Below are positions 19,059 to 27,076 of a stretch of DNA of 64,000 bases, piece by piece. The position numbers were made by a program, and so were the translations under genes. Position 1 is the stretch's first letter; every line of letters begins with the position of its first letter. Origin of the DNA: Achromobacter sp. UMC46 (GTDB lineage Bacteria; Pseudomonadota; Gammaproteobacteria; Burkholderiales; Burkholderiaceae_B); assembly GCF_014170335.1 (NCBI RefSeq), contig NZ_LZZS01000016.1, positions 62,001 through 126,000 on the forward strand, read 5' to 3'. The notes under the pieces are model-generated. The model worked only from the letters and a program-made list of their open reading frames with translations. It was not told the DNA's origin and did no database searches.

Positions 19059-19181
19059 CTACACCATCGACTTTCCGCTCTGTTTCGCCACGCGGACGTC
19101 CTTCCACAACGTCACGCACAAGAGGGTCAGGATGGCGGCGGATATCACCGGCCAGATCAGAAAATAAGTGGTCAACCACAT
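19059..19181 (-). CDS. Small membrane subunit of the SSS transporter (40 aa)
   Basis: A 40-residue protein with one transmembrane helix (WLTTYFLIWPVISAAILTLLCVTLW) and a short basic tail. AAGGAGATTGAT precedes the ATG at 19181, a very good ribosome-binding site. It begins 29 nt after the stop of the sodium:solute symporter. Small one-helix proteins encoded next to SSS or NSS transporters are known as transporter small subunits; the exact role here is inferred from position. Confidence 0.78.
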   Translation of the reverse strand: MWLTTYFLIWPVISAAILTLLCVTLWKDVRVAKQSGKSMV

Positions 19182-19210
19182 ATCAATCTCCTTGTTTCGA
19201 TGGATGGGGA

Positions 19211-20914
19211 TCAGCGCGCGGCGCCGTCCGCGGCAAGCGGACCGGACGGCGCGGATTGCGCGGGCTTCGTCGCCGCTTCCTGCTGAACGTGGAACGACGT
19301 GACGCGGTCCGCCAGCACGCTGAAATCGAACCGTTCGCGGTTGCGCAGGCTCAACGCCACGCAGACCGTCGCGCTGGCGCCGTAGGCGGTCAGCGACGCC
19401 AGCAGCACGATGTAGTCGCGCAGATTGCCGATGAAGGCGGGCAGCATGACCGCCACGCCGATCGTGCCCACCGTGATGGCCACTTTGCGGCCCAGGAAGC
19501 CGAACGCCATCAGGCCCAGTACCACGCCGCCGCCGATGGCCGCGCTGATCTCGAAGAACACGGCCACAACGCCCGTGATGGGCAGCAATTCGAAGCGCAC
19601 GATCGCGAACAGCGCCACGGCGGACAGCACCGAGCAGACGAAGGCGCGGTTGTCGACGCGGTCCCAGTAGAAGCTGGCGATGACCGGGAAAACGATGGCG
19701 CCCCACAACGCGCCCACGAACACCAGCATGACCAGGATGTCCAGGCGCAGGCTGGCGAAGATCACGCCGATCATCGTGGCGATGATCATGGTGGCGCGGC
19801 CCCACCACAGCATGCGCCGCGGATCCGGACGCCCGCGCGCCAGGTTCTTGGCGTAGACGTCGGTCATGACGATGGCGGACAGCGCCGCCAGGTCGGAGTC
19901 GGCGGTAGATGACAGCGAGCCCACGACCAGCAGGAAGAACAGTGCGATGCCGAACGGCGGCAGGTAGGTGGACGCCATCTGCGGGATGATGTTGTTCATG
20001 TCGCCGTTGGCCGGCTCCAGCCCGACGAACAGTGCCAGGAGGCCCAGCATGCCCAGCCCGATCACCACCGCGCCGTAGCCCACCGTGGCCGTCAGGAAGG
20101 TGGGCTTGATCAGGTCTTCGCGCACCGCGAACAGGCGTTGCGCGATGGTCTGGTTGCCGATGGCATACGCCAGCACCGCGACGAAGTACGGCGCGCCTTG
20201 CTCCAGGATGGCCTTGGTGGAATAGAAGTCGGCCTGGTCGCTGTTCAAGCGCCACATGTTGGCTTGCAGCATGTCCGGGCCGCCGGCGTTGATGAAGATC
20301 AGCGGGATGATGATGACGGCGGCGATGATCATCGCCGCCAGTTGCGCGAAGTCGGTCATGACCGACGTGCGGAAGCCCGACCACAACGTGTAGGACAGCA
20401 CGCCCAGTCCGGCGATCAGCACGCCCTGGATGAACGTCAGCGGGCTAAGGATCGAGACCAGCGCGCCGGCGGCCGTGAAGTTCACCATCAGGCTGATGCA
20501 GCTGCCCACGATGTTCGACACCGCCATGATCATCTGGCTGGAGGTGCCGTGGCGCGCGTGGATGACTTCGGCCAGCGTGTGGGCCTTGGGCGCCAGTTGC
20601 CGGAAGCGCTTGCCGAAGGGGTAGATGAAGAGAATCATCAGGGCGCCCCAGAATCCGTAGTGCAGCGGGCCGGACAAGCCGTACTTGTACCCGGAGGTGG
20701 CGCTGGCGTAGAAGGAGGCGGCCCAGATCCAGGTGGCGATCATGCTGGCGGTCGACAAGCCGAAGCCGACCGCGTTGTTCGACACCATGTAGCCGTCGAC
20801 GTTCTCGTTTTTTTCGCCGATGAATAGCGACATCAGGAACGTCGCGCCGTAGAAGCCGGCCAGCAACAGGATGGCGGTGGTCGCCGATAACTGGAAGAAA
20901 ACACTCTCTTGCAT
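19211..20914 (-). CDS. Sodium:solute symporter (SSS family)
   Basis: Inner-membrane sodium-coupled importer, 567 residues with about 13 hydrophobic segments. The TM8 sodium-site signature is seen as LVVGSLSSTADSDLAALSAIVMTD. I start at ATG 20914 (MQESVFFQLS), with AAGGA upstream on this strand. The frame is open 45 codons further up, but those are Arg/Pro-rich and overlap a hairpin-rich leader. The one-helix subunit gene follows. Member resemblance is to the urea/organic-acid branch of SSS, but the substrate is not determined. The gene converges on the iclR-thioesterase pair, so a link to that pathway is possible but not shown. Confidence 0.9.
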   Translation of the reverse strand: MQESVFFQLSATTAILLLAGFYGATFLMSLFIGEKNENVDGYMVSNNAVGFGLSTASMIATWIWAASFYASATSGYKYGLSGPLHYGFWGALMILFIYPFGKRFRQLAPKAHTLAEVIHARHGTSSQMIMAVSNIVGSCISLMVNFTAAGALVSILSPLTFIQGVLIAGLGVLSYTLWSGFRTSVMTDFAQLAAMIIAAVIIIPLIFINAGGPDMLQANMWRLNSDQADFYSTKAILEQGAPYFVAVLAYAIGNQTIAQRLFAVREDLIKPTFLTATVGYGAVVIGLGMLGLLALFVGLEPANGDMNNIIPQMASTYLPPFGIALFFLLVVGSLSSTADSDLAALSAIVMTDVYAKNLARGRPDPRRMLWWGRATMIIATMIGVIFASLRLDILVMLVFVGALWGAIVFPVIASFYWDRVDNRAFVCSVLSAVALFAIVRFELLPITGVVAVFFEISAAIGGGVVLGLMAFGFLGRKVAITVGTIGVAVMLPAFIGNLRDYIVLLASLTAYGASATVCVALSLRNRERFDFSVLADRVTSFHVQQEAATKPAQSAPSGPLAADGAAR

Positions 20915-21166
20915 CGTGTAGATCCTTGCTCGTAGACGGCCAGGAACGAAACACCATTGATCGCGCGCGCCGAGGCTGCACGTTTCGCGCGCGATCACGT
21001 GCCTGCCCGCCCGGGCAGGGGGTGGCAGCCCGGAGTGGACAAGACACAAGACACACCGTGATGGTGTCTTGCTGCGGCATAGGGCCGGCGCATCACGGAT
21101 ACGAAAACGACGTTCGAGCGCGTAGTTAGAACGCGTAATTCGACGCCATAGCTCGAAGCCTTAGAT

Positions 21167-21213
21167 GCAGGCGTAGCTCAATGCGGTGAGCAATAGTCCT
21201 GCTGGGTAAGCAG
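21167..21213 (+). other. tRNA-like D arm plus anticodon arm, probably a remnant or chance
   Basis: On the plus strand a D-arm-like TAGCTC...GAGC is followed by a 5-bp stem CCTGC/GCAGG closing a 7-nt loop TGGGTAA that resembles a Thr (GGT) anticodon loop. Position 33 is G instead of T, and there is no T arm. The same stem read as CCTGCT/AGCAGG followed by TTTTT could also be a small terminator-like hairpin. Confidence 0.25.
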
Positions 21214-21426
21214 GTTTTTGTTCCGCAGCCGCCGATATAAGCCTGGCGGCTGGGTGGTGGTGTTTCGGCGCTGGCGCCGGGCCGCTGTGCGCGGCCGTGT
21301 GACGGGTGCCCTGGGATGACGATGCATCGTCAGGGTCCGATGATGAGTAACAACAGCCCGGAAGTATAGGGATAGACAGCGGCGACGTCTACCCTTGATG
21401 CCTAAAAAGCGGGCAAAAATTAGGGT

Positions 21427-21444
21427 TGCGAGTTTTTACTCGCA
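21427..21444 (-). terminator. Weak terminator after yhaV
   Basis: 7-bp stem TGCGAGT/ACTCGCA with a 4-nt loop, 12 nt beyond the yhaV stop; on the minus strand a TTTTT run follows after seven bases, so it is an imperfect intrinsic terminator. Confidence 0.45.
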
Positions 21445-21455
21445 GCTTTGATGCC

Positions 21456-21929
21456 TCAATTTCCGGAGGAAATCGAGGCTGCCGCCAGCAGCGCGGTCCA
21501 GTCGTCGGGTGGATTCCCGTTGCTTAACATTTTCGTGAATACCCGATACGCGTCATCGTCGTGTCCATAGGCGCGTTTGGTGTTCTCGTCGTTGACCCAG
21601 GCAAAGACAATGATTTTGCTGGCAGCGTGGTAGCGAAAAAACAGGCGGTATTGTTGAAAAAACTTGGCGCGGAACCAGTGCTTATGGTGCGCGCCAAGCG
21701 TGCCGCCTTGCCGGTATTCTGGTCGGCTGGGATCTTCGGGGATGATTTCGAATGCCAGCTTCGTGATGGCCGCGAGACGCTTGGCCGCATTGTGTCTTGT
21801 ATAGCCGTCAGGATCTTTGGCTCGCTGCGCAGCCACTTGGCCGGCTAGCTGTTCCAGTTGTTGGCGAAACAGAGGGTGCAGGTAAATCGTCCAGCCATGG
21901 ATGCTGACCGCGCCTGCTGTGGCGCTCAT
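21456..21929 (-). CDS. yhaV: YhaV-family toxin (RelE-like ribonuclease)
   Basis: 157 residues, the normal YhaV length. Family features: the N-terminal GWTIYLHPLFRQQLEQL, the DPDGYTRHNAAKRLAAI segment, and the C-terminal RYHAASKIIVFAWVNDENTKRAYG with conserved VNDE. YhaV toxins are RelE-superfamily ribonucleases that cleave mRNA with the ribosome and are neutralised by PrlF. Its ATG overlaps the prlF stop by 4 nt (21926-21929), so translation is coupled. The open frame is intact, with no sign of inactivation. Confidence 0.93.
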   Translation of the reverse strand: MSATAGAVSIHGWTIYLHPLFRQQLEQLAGQVAAQRAKDPDGYTRHNAAKRLAAITKLAFEIIPEDPSRPEYRQGGTLGAHHKHWFRAKFFQQYRLFFRYHAASKIIVFAWVNDENTKRAYGHDDDAYRVFTKMLSNGNPPDDWTALLAAASISSGN

Positions 21930-22258
21930 TCGTCAGTCTTGGACAGCGGTGCATTCAGATCCAGCTCACCAACCTTCGAAGTCAGGTCGCGCAAGGAATC
22001 CACCAAGCTTGCGGGCAGGGCTTGCAGGCGATCAGGGTGCGCAGTGATGTCGTGCGCAAGGAAGGCCAGGAAGGCGGAGATGGCCGGGTCGTCGTCGTTC
22101 GACGTATCGGCGCGGGTCAAAAGGACTTCTCCGCCGGGCCGGATACTGTAGTGAAGCTTGTCGCGCTTACTGAGCCCGAGCGCTTTGCGCACAGTATCGG
22201 GAATGGTGGTTTGGTAGCGGTCAGTTAGCGTCGACTCAATTTCCAGGGTCGCAGGCAT
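21926..22258 (-). CDS. prlF: PrlF (SohA) antitoxin, AbrB/MazE swapped-hairpin type
   Basis: 110 residues. N-terminal AbrB-type DNA-binding domain (ESTLTDRYQTTIPDTVRKALGLSKRDKLHYSI, about 8-42), acidic C-terminal part that would bind the toxin. Binds YhaV and represses its own operon. GGAG lies 8 nt before the ATG. A perfect palindrome overlaps its promoter. First gene of the toxin-antitoxin pair. Confidence 0.93.
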   Translation of the reverse strand: MPATLEIESTLTDRYQTTIPDTVRKALGLSKRDKLHYSIRPGGEVLLTRADTSNDDDPAISAFLAFLAHDITAHPDRLQALPASLVDSLRDLTSKVGELDLNAPLSKTDE

Positions 22259-22284
22259 GGCGGTCTCCTAAGTGGAATTTTTCC

Positions 22285-22313
22285 ATGGTAATGCAATTGC
22301 ATTACCAAATCAA
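22285..22313 (-). promoter_or_regulatory. prlF-yhaV promoter with a 20-bp palindromic operator
   Basis: Minus strand: -35 TTGATT (22313-22308), 17-bp spacer, -10 TACCAT (22290-22285). The spacer and part of the -10 are occupied by the perfect 20-bp palindrome GGTAATGCAATTGCATTACC (22287-22306). Binding there would block RNA polymerase, as expected for autorepression by PrlF or PrlF-YhaV. Confidence 0.8.
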
Positions 22314-22347
22314 CGCTGCCCTGGAATCCGTCACCACCAGCCCGCGC

Positions 22348-23532
22348 TCAGAACCCTTGTCGCGGCACGTGGATGCGGCCTTCCATCAGCACGCGCGCGC
22401 TGCGGCTCATGATGGCCTTGGTGACCTTCCATTCGCCGTCCACCCGCTGCGCCTGGGCGCCCACTCGCAGCGTGCCGGAGGGGTGGCCGAAGTTGACGTT
22501 GTCGCGCTCGGTGCCGCCGGCCGCCAGGTTCACGAGCGTGCCGGGAATGGCCGCGGCGGTGCCGATGGCAACCGACGCCGTGCCCATCATCGCGTGGTGC
22601 AGCTTGCCCATGGACAGCGCGCGCACCAGCACGTCGATGTCGCCCGCGCCGATCTGCTTGCCGCTGGACGACACATAGGCCTTGGGGGGCGCCACGAACG
22701 CGACCTTGGGCGTGTGCTGGCGGCTGGCGGCTTCCTCGACCTTGGCGATGAGGCCCATGCGCAGCGCGCCGTGCGCGCGAATGGTCTCGAAGCGAGCCAG
22801 CGCGGCGGCGTCGCCGTTGATGTCGTCCTGCAATTCCGTGCCGGTGTAGCCCAGCGCTTCGGCATCGAGGAAGATGGTCGGGATGCCGGAATTGATCATC
22901 GTGGCCTTGAACGTGCCCACGCCGGGGACTTCCAGGTCGTCGACCAGGTTGCCCGTGGGGAACATCGAACCGCCGTCGCCTTCTTCGGCCGGGTCCATGA
23001 ATTCCAGCTGCAGTTCGGCGGCGGGGAAGGTTACGCCGTCCAGTTCGAAGTCGCCCGTTTCCTGTACCGCGCCGTCGGTCATCGGCACGTGGGCGATTAT
23101 GGTCTTCTTGATGTTGGCCTGCCAGATGCGCACGACGGCGATGCCGTTGGTGGGCACGCGGGCCGGGTCGATCAGGCCGTTGGTGATGGCGAACGGGCCG
23201 ACGGCGGCGGACAGGTTGCCGCAGTTGCCGCTCCAGTCCACGAAAGGCTGGTCGATGGAGACCTGGCCGAACAGGTAGTCCACGTCATGGTCCGGCCGGG
23301 TGCTCTTGCCGACGATGACGGTTTTGCTGGTGCTGGAGGTGGCCGCGCCCATGCCGTCGATCTGTTTGCCGTAGGGGTCGGGGCTGCCGATCACGCGCAT
23401 CAGCAGCGCGTCGCGCGCCGCGCCGGCGACGCGCGCGGATTCAGGCAGGTCGTCCAGCTTGAAGAACACGCCTTTGCTGGTGCCGCCGCGCATGTAGGTG
23501 GCGGCGATCTTGGTTTGGGGTGCATGGGCCAT
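22348..23532 (-). CDS. prpF: PrpF, 2-methylaconitate cis-trans isomerase (AcnD-associated)
   Basis: Cytoplasmic DapF-fold isomerase acting on the AcnD product in the 2-methylcitrate cycle. 394 residues, as usual. Features: the N-terminal TKIAATYMRGGTSKGVFF, the DWSGNCGNLSAAVGPFAI segment with its conserved Cys, and SGIPTIFLDAE. In the fold the active site contains a Lys and a Cys near these motifs. It begins 75 nt after acnD on the same strand, with AGGACG upstream, so it is in the gntR-acnD-prpF operon. Confidence 0.95.
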   Translation of the reverse strand: MAHAPQTKIAATYMRGGTSKGVFFKLDDLPESARVAGAARDALLMRVIGSPDPYGKQIDGMGAATSSTSKTVIVGKSTRPDHDVDYLFGQVSIDQPFVDWSGNCGNLSAAVGPFAITNGLIDPARVPTNGIAVVRIWQANIKKTIIAHVPMTDGAVQETGDFELDGVTFPAAELQLEFMDPAEEGDGGSMFPTGNLVDDLEVPGVGTFKATMINSGIPTIFLDAEALGYTGTELQDDINGDAAALARFETIRAHGALRMGLIAKVEEAASRQHTPKVAFVAPPKAYVSSSGKQIGAGDIDVLVRALSMGKLHHAMMGTASVAIGTAAAIPGTLVNLAAGGTERDNVNFGHPSGTLRVGAQAQRVDGEWKVTKAIMSRSARVLMEGRIHVPRQGF

Positions 23533-23607
23533 GGGGTCGTCCTGATGTCTGGGTGCGATGTCTTCGGGTAGGGCGGCGGACGCGTCGGCGCCCGCCGCCC
23601 GGCGGTG

Positions 23608-26226
23608 TCAGCCGGCCTGCTTGGCGCCGGCCACGGATGAGGCTTCCAGGAAGTCCTGGGCAAAGCGTTGCAGCACGCCGCCGGCTTCGTAGATGGACAC
23701 TTCTTCGGCGGTGTCCAGGCGGCAGGTCACGGGTACTTGCACGGTCTCGCCGTTGCGGCGGTGGATCACCAGCGTCAGGTCCGCGCGCGGCTTGCGTTCG
23801 CCGATGACGTCATAGCTTTCGGTGCCGTCCAGCGCCAGCGTCTTGCGGTTCACGCCAGCCTTGAATTCCAGCGGCAGCACGCCCATGCCGATCAGGTTGG
23901 TGCGGTGGATGCGTTCGAAGCCTTCGGCCACGATGGCTTCCACGCCCGCCAGCCGCACGCCCTTGGCGGCCCAGTCGCGCGACGAGCCCTGGCCGTAGTC
24001 GGCGCCGGCGACGATGATCAGCGGCTGCTTGCGGCCCATATACGTTTCGATGGCTTCCCACATGCGCATGACCTGGCCTTCCGGCTCCACGCGCGCCAGC
24101 GACCCTTGCTTCACGGTGCCGTCGTCGTTCGTCACCATTTCATTGAAGAGCTTGGGGTTGGCAAAGGTGGCGCGCTGCGCGGTCAGGTGGTCGCCGCGGT
24201 GGGTCGCGTACGAGTTGAAGTCCTCTTCGGGCAGGCCCATCTTGTCCAGGTATTCGCCTGCCGCGCTGTCCAGCATGATGGCGTTGGACGGCGACAGATG
24301 GTCGGTGGTGATGTTGTCGCCCAGCACCGCCAGCGGCAGCATGCCGTGCAGCGTGCGAACGCCTGCCAGCGCGCCTTCCCAGTACGGCGGGCGCCGGATG
24401 TAGGTGCTTTGCTCACGCCAGGCGTACAGGGGGCTGATGCCGGCCTTGCGGTCGTCCTGGATGCCGAACATCGGCGCGTAGACCTTGCGGAACTGTTCGG
24501 GTTTGACGGACGCCTTGACCACGGCGTCGATTTCTTCGTCGGTGGGCCAGATGTCCTTCAGGCGGATCTCGCGGCCGTCGGCGCCGGTGCCCAGCACGTC
24601 GCGTTCGATGTCGAAGCGGATCGTGCCGGCGATGGCGTAGGCCACGACCAGCGGGGGCGAGGCCAGGAAGGCCTGCTTGGCGTAGGGGTGGATGCGGCCG
24701 TCGAAGTTGCGGTTGCCGGACAGCACGGCGGTCGCGTAGAGGTCGCGGTCGATGATTTCCTGCTGGATCACGGGGTCCAGCGCGCCCGACATGCCGTTGC
24801 ACGTCGTACAGGCGAACGCGACGACGCCGAAGCCCAGTTTTTCCAGGTCTTCGGTCAGGCCGGCTTCATCCAGGTACAGCTGCACCGCCTTGGATCCCGG
24901 CGCCAGCGAGCTCTTCACCCAGGGCTTGCGCGACAGGCCGGCGCGGTTGGCGTTGCGCGCCAGCAGGCCCGCCGCGATCACGTTGCGCGGGTTGCTGGTG
25001 TTGGTGCAGCTGGTGATGGCCGCGATGATGACGGCGCCGTCGGGCATCAGGCCCGGTTCGTTTTCCACGACGCCCGAGATGCCGCGCGCGGCCAGGTCGG
25101 ACACCGGCAGGCGGCGGTGCGGATTCGACGGGCCAGCCAGCGTGCGCACGACGGTGGACAGGTCGAAGCGCAACACGCGTTCGTACTCGGCGGTCTTCAA
25201 GCTGTCGGACCACAGACCGGCGGTCTTGGCGTAGGTTTCCACCAGCGCGATCTGCTCGTCTTCGCGGCCGGTCAGGCGCAGGTAGTCGATGGTCTGCTGG
25301 TCGATCGAGAACATCGCGGCGGTGGCGCCGTACTCGGGGGCCATGTTCGAAATCGTGGCGCGGTCGCCCAGCGTCAAGCTGGCGGCGCCTTCGCCGTAGA
25401 ACTCCAGATAGGCGCCCACGACCTTCTCTTTCCGCAGGAATTCGGTCAGCGTCAGCACCACGTCGGTGGCGGTGATGCCGGGTTGGGCGCGGCCGGTGAG
25501 TTCGACGCCGATGATGTCCGGCAGGCGCATCCACGACGCTCGGCCCAGCATCACGTTTTCGGCTTCCAGGCCGCCCACGCCGATGGCGATCACGCCCAGC
25601 GCGTCAACGTGCGGGGTGTGGCTGTCGGTGCCGACCAGCGTGTCGGGGAAGGCTACGCCGTCTTGCGTGTAGATCACCGGCGACATCCGCTCCAGGTTGA
25701 TCTGGTGCATGATGCCGTTGCCCGGGGGCACGACTTCGATGTTGCGGAAGGCCTGCTTGGTCCAGTCGATGAAGTGGAAGCGGTCTTCGTTGCGGCGGTC
25801 TTCCACCGCGCGGTTCTTGGCGAAGGCCTCAGGGTCGTTGCCGTCGAATTCCACGGCCAGTGAGTGGTCGACGATCAGTTGCACCGGCACGACCGGATTC
25901 ACCTTGGCCGGGTCGCCGCCCATGTCGGCGATGGCGTCGCGCAGGCCGGCCAGGTCGACCAGCGCCGTCTGGCCAAGAATGTCATGACAGACCACGCGTG
26001 CGGGAAACCACGGGAAGTCCAGGTCGCGGCGGCGTTCGATCAACTGCTTGAGCGCGTCGGTCAGCATGGCCGGGTCGCAACGGCGCACCAGGTTTTCCGC
26101 CAGCACGCGGGACGTGTAGGGCAGGCCGGCGTAGGCGCCGGGCGCGATGGCTTCGACAGCGGCGCGCGCGTCGAAGTAATCCAGGCGGGTGCCGGGCAGG
26201 GTCTTGCGGTACGAGTGGTTCATCAT
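23608..26226 (-). CDS. acnD: AcnD, Fe/S-dependent 2-methylcitrate dehydratase
   Basis: Aconitase-superfamily enzyme of 872 residues, dehydrating 2-methylcitrate to 2-methylaconitate, which PrpF then isomerises. The three Fe-S cysteines are seen in ITSCTNTSNPRN and ACTTCNGMSG. The swivel domain is C-terminal, with QGSSRDWAAKG. The length matches AcnD better than AcnA, and the prpF neighbour supports the AcnD call. It starts inside the end of gntR (4-nt overlap, ATGATG preceded by GGAGG), so it is translationally coupled to its regulator. prpB and prpC are not adjacent, which is unusual. Confidence 0.93.
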   Translation of the reverse strand: MMNHSYRKTLPGTRLDYFDARAAVEAIAPGAYAGLPYTSRVLAENLVRRCDPAMLTDALKQLIERRRDLDFPWFPARVVCHDILGQTALVDLAGLRDAIADMGGDPAKVNPVVPVQLIVDHSLAVEFDGNDPEAFAKNRAVEDRRNEDRFHFIDWTKQAFRNIEVVPPGNGIMHQINLERMSPVIYTQDGVAFPDTLVGTDSHTPHVDALGVIAIGVGGLEAENVMLGRASWMRLPDIIGVELTGRAQPGITATDVVLTLTEFLRKEKVVGAYLEFYGEGAASLTLGDRATISNMAPEYGATAAMFSIDQQTIDYLRLTGREDEQIALVETYAKTAGLWSDSLKTAEYERVLRFDLSTVVRTLAGPSNPHRRLPVSDLAARGISGVVENEPGLMPDGAVIIAAITSCTNTSNPRNVIAAGLLARNANRAGLSRKPWVKSSLAPGSKAVQLYLDEAGLTEDLEKLGFGVVAFACTTCNGMSGALDPVIQQEIIDRDLYATAVLSGNRNFDGRIHPYAKQAFLASPPLVVAYAIAGTIRFDIERDVLGTGADGREIRLKDIWPTDEEIDAVVKASVKPEQFRKVYAPMFGIQDDRKAGISPLYAWREQSTYIRRPPYWEGALAGVRTLHGMLPLAVLGDNITTDHLSPSNAIMLDSAAGEYLDKMGLPEEDFNSYATHRGDHLTAQRATFANPKLFNEMVTNDDGTVKQGSLARVEPEGQVMRMWEAIETYMGRKQPLIIVAGADYGQGSSRDWAAKGVRLAGVEAIVAEGFERIHRTNLIGMGVLPLEFKAGVNRKTLALDGTESYDVIGERKPRADLTLVIHRRNGETVQVPVTCRLDTAEEVSIYEAGGVLQRFAQDFLEASSVAGAKQAG

Positions 26227-26933
26227 GCCTCCGTGCGCCGCAGGTTGCTCTGGGCGATCTGTTGTTCGATGTTGATTCGGGATACGCGGATGTGGCGGCG
26301 CATCAGGATTTCGGCCAGCTCGCCGTCGCGGTCGGCGATGGCGTCAAGAATGCGGTGGTGTTCGGCATAGGCCTGCCGCGGCCGGTTCGGTGTGGTCGAG
26401 TACTGGATGCGGTACATGCGCGCCAGCTGGTAGAGCTCGTCGCAGAGCATGCGGAACAGCATCTGGTTGCCGCTGCCCTTGACGATGCGGTAGTGGAAGT
26501 CGTAGTCGCCTTCCTGCTGGTAGTAGCCCAGGCCGGCCTGGAAGGCGGCGTCGCGTTCGTGAGCTTCCAGCACGCCGCGCAGTTCGGCGATTTCGGCGGG
26601 AGGCATGCGTTCGGCGGCCAGGCGGCAGGCCATGCCTTCCAGCGATTCCCGGATCTCGTAGAGCTCGGACAGTTCCTGCTGCGACAGCGACACGACGCGC
26701 GCGCCCGCGTGGGGCACGCGCACCAGCAGCTTCTGGCCTTCCAGCCGGTGCAGGGCCTCGCGCAGCGGCCCCCGGCTGACGCCGTGCTGGCGCGCCAGTT
26801 CGGGCTCGGAAATCTTGCTGCCCGGGGCGATCTCGCCTTTGACGATGGCGGCCTGGATCTTCTTGAAGATGTGATCCGACAACGTTTCGCCATCGCCAGG
26901 CGGGGTGCCCGGCAGCGTTAGCACTTTGCTCAT
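26223..26933 (-). CDS. GntR-family regulator (FadR/FCD subfamily)
   Basis: 236 residues. N-terminal winged HTH (SDHIFKKIQAAIVKGEIAPGSKISEPELARQHGVSRGPLREALHRLE, about 19-64) and a C-terminal all-helical FCD domain (about 85-220) with the metal-binding Asp/His pattern (DFHYRIV, EHHRILDAI). First gene of the gntR-acnD-prpF operon, so it is the likely propionate/2-methylcitrate-responsive regulator. Two copies of TGTCAACAAT lie upstream of its own start, one overlapping the ribosome-binding region, which suggests autorepression. Confidence 0.92.
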   Translation of the reverse strand: MSKVLTLPGTPPGDGETLSDHIFKKIQAAIVKGEIAPGSKISEPELARQHGVSRGPLREALHRLEGQKLLVRVPHAGARVVSLSQQELSELYEIRESLEGMACRLAAERMPPAEIAELRGVLEAHERDAAFQAGLGYYQQEGDYDFHYRIVKGSGNQMLFRMLCDELYQLARMYRIQYSTTPNRPRQAYAEHHRILDAIADRDGELAEILMRRHIRVSRINIEQQIAQSNLRRTEA

Positions 26934-26935
26934 GG

Positions 26936-26945
26936 TGTCAACAAT
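26936..26945 (-). promoter_or_regulatory. GntR-type operator, proximal copy
   Basis: TGTCAACAAT just upstream of the gntR ATG (26933), in the ribosome-binding region. Fits the GntR/FadR half-sites GT...AC. An identical copy lies 62 bp upstream. Confidence 0.55.
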
Positions 26946-26997
26946 CTATCCGTATTTAGCGGAAATATTCGGATTAAGGCGTTGCTGGACGCCGGAT

Positions 26998-27007
26998 TGT
27001 CAACAAT
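26998..27007 (-). promoter_or_regulatory. GntR-type operator, distal copy
   Basis: Second TGTCAACAAT, inside ATTGTCAACAAT, which reads TTGT-CA-ACAA and matches the FadR-like consensus TNGTNNNACNA. The two copies bracket the likely gntR promoter. Confidence 0.55.
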
Positions 27008-27018
27008 TTACCTTGGGT

Positions 27019-27066
27019 CGCCCCTTCCGCGCAAGCGACTGAGCCGCCGCTTGCGCGGAAGGGGCG
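27019..27066. terminator. 19-bp perfect hairpin downstream of the flavin monooxygenase gene
   Basis: CGCCCCTTCCGCGCAAGCG and its exact complement are separated by 10 nt, 10 nt beyond the monooxygenase stop. No T-run on either strand. It may stabilise the monooxygenase mRNA end or separate it from the gntR operon. Confidence 0.5.
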
Positions 27067-27076
27067 GGGCCGGTGG

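Larger units (their letters stand above)
20915..21455 (-). promoter_or_regulatory. 541-bp intergenic region: long structured leader of the symporter gene and the end of the prlF-yhaV unit
   Basis: No gene seen. On the minus strand a sigma-70-like promoter is visible: -35 TAGACG (21391-21386), 17-bp spacer, -10 TATACT (21368-21363). This would give a leader of about 440 nt. The leader holds a 14-bp perfect palindrome GACGATGCATCGTC (21318-21331), CAAGACAC/GTGTCTTG (21047-21071), CCTGCCC/GGGCAGG with a 4-nt loop (21002-21019) and a 12-bp stem TGATCGCGCGCG/CGCGCGCGATCA (20958-20997) ending 44 nt before the start codon. It matches no riboswitch class I can recognise. Confidence 0.5.

Noticed and set aside
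23668..25863. Long open frame antisense to acnD (about 730 codons)
   Set aside because: It is the codon-usage shadow of acnD: low-complexity Val/Gly/Ala/Gln/His-rich translation, no domain, no ribosome-binding site.
27019..27066. Long hairpin considered as an insertion sequence end
   Set aside because: No transposase, no target duplication and no second copy in the window; better explained as a 3'-end hairpin.
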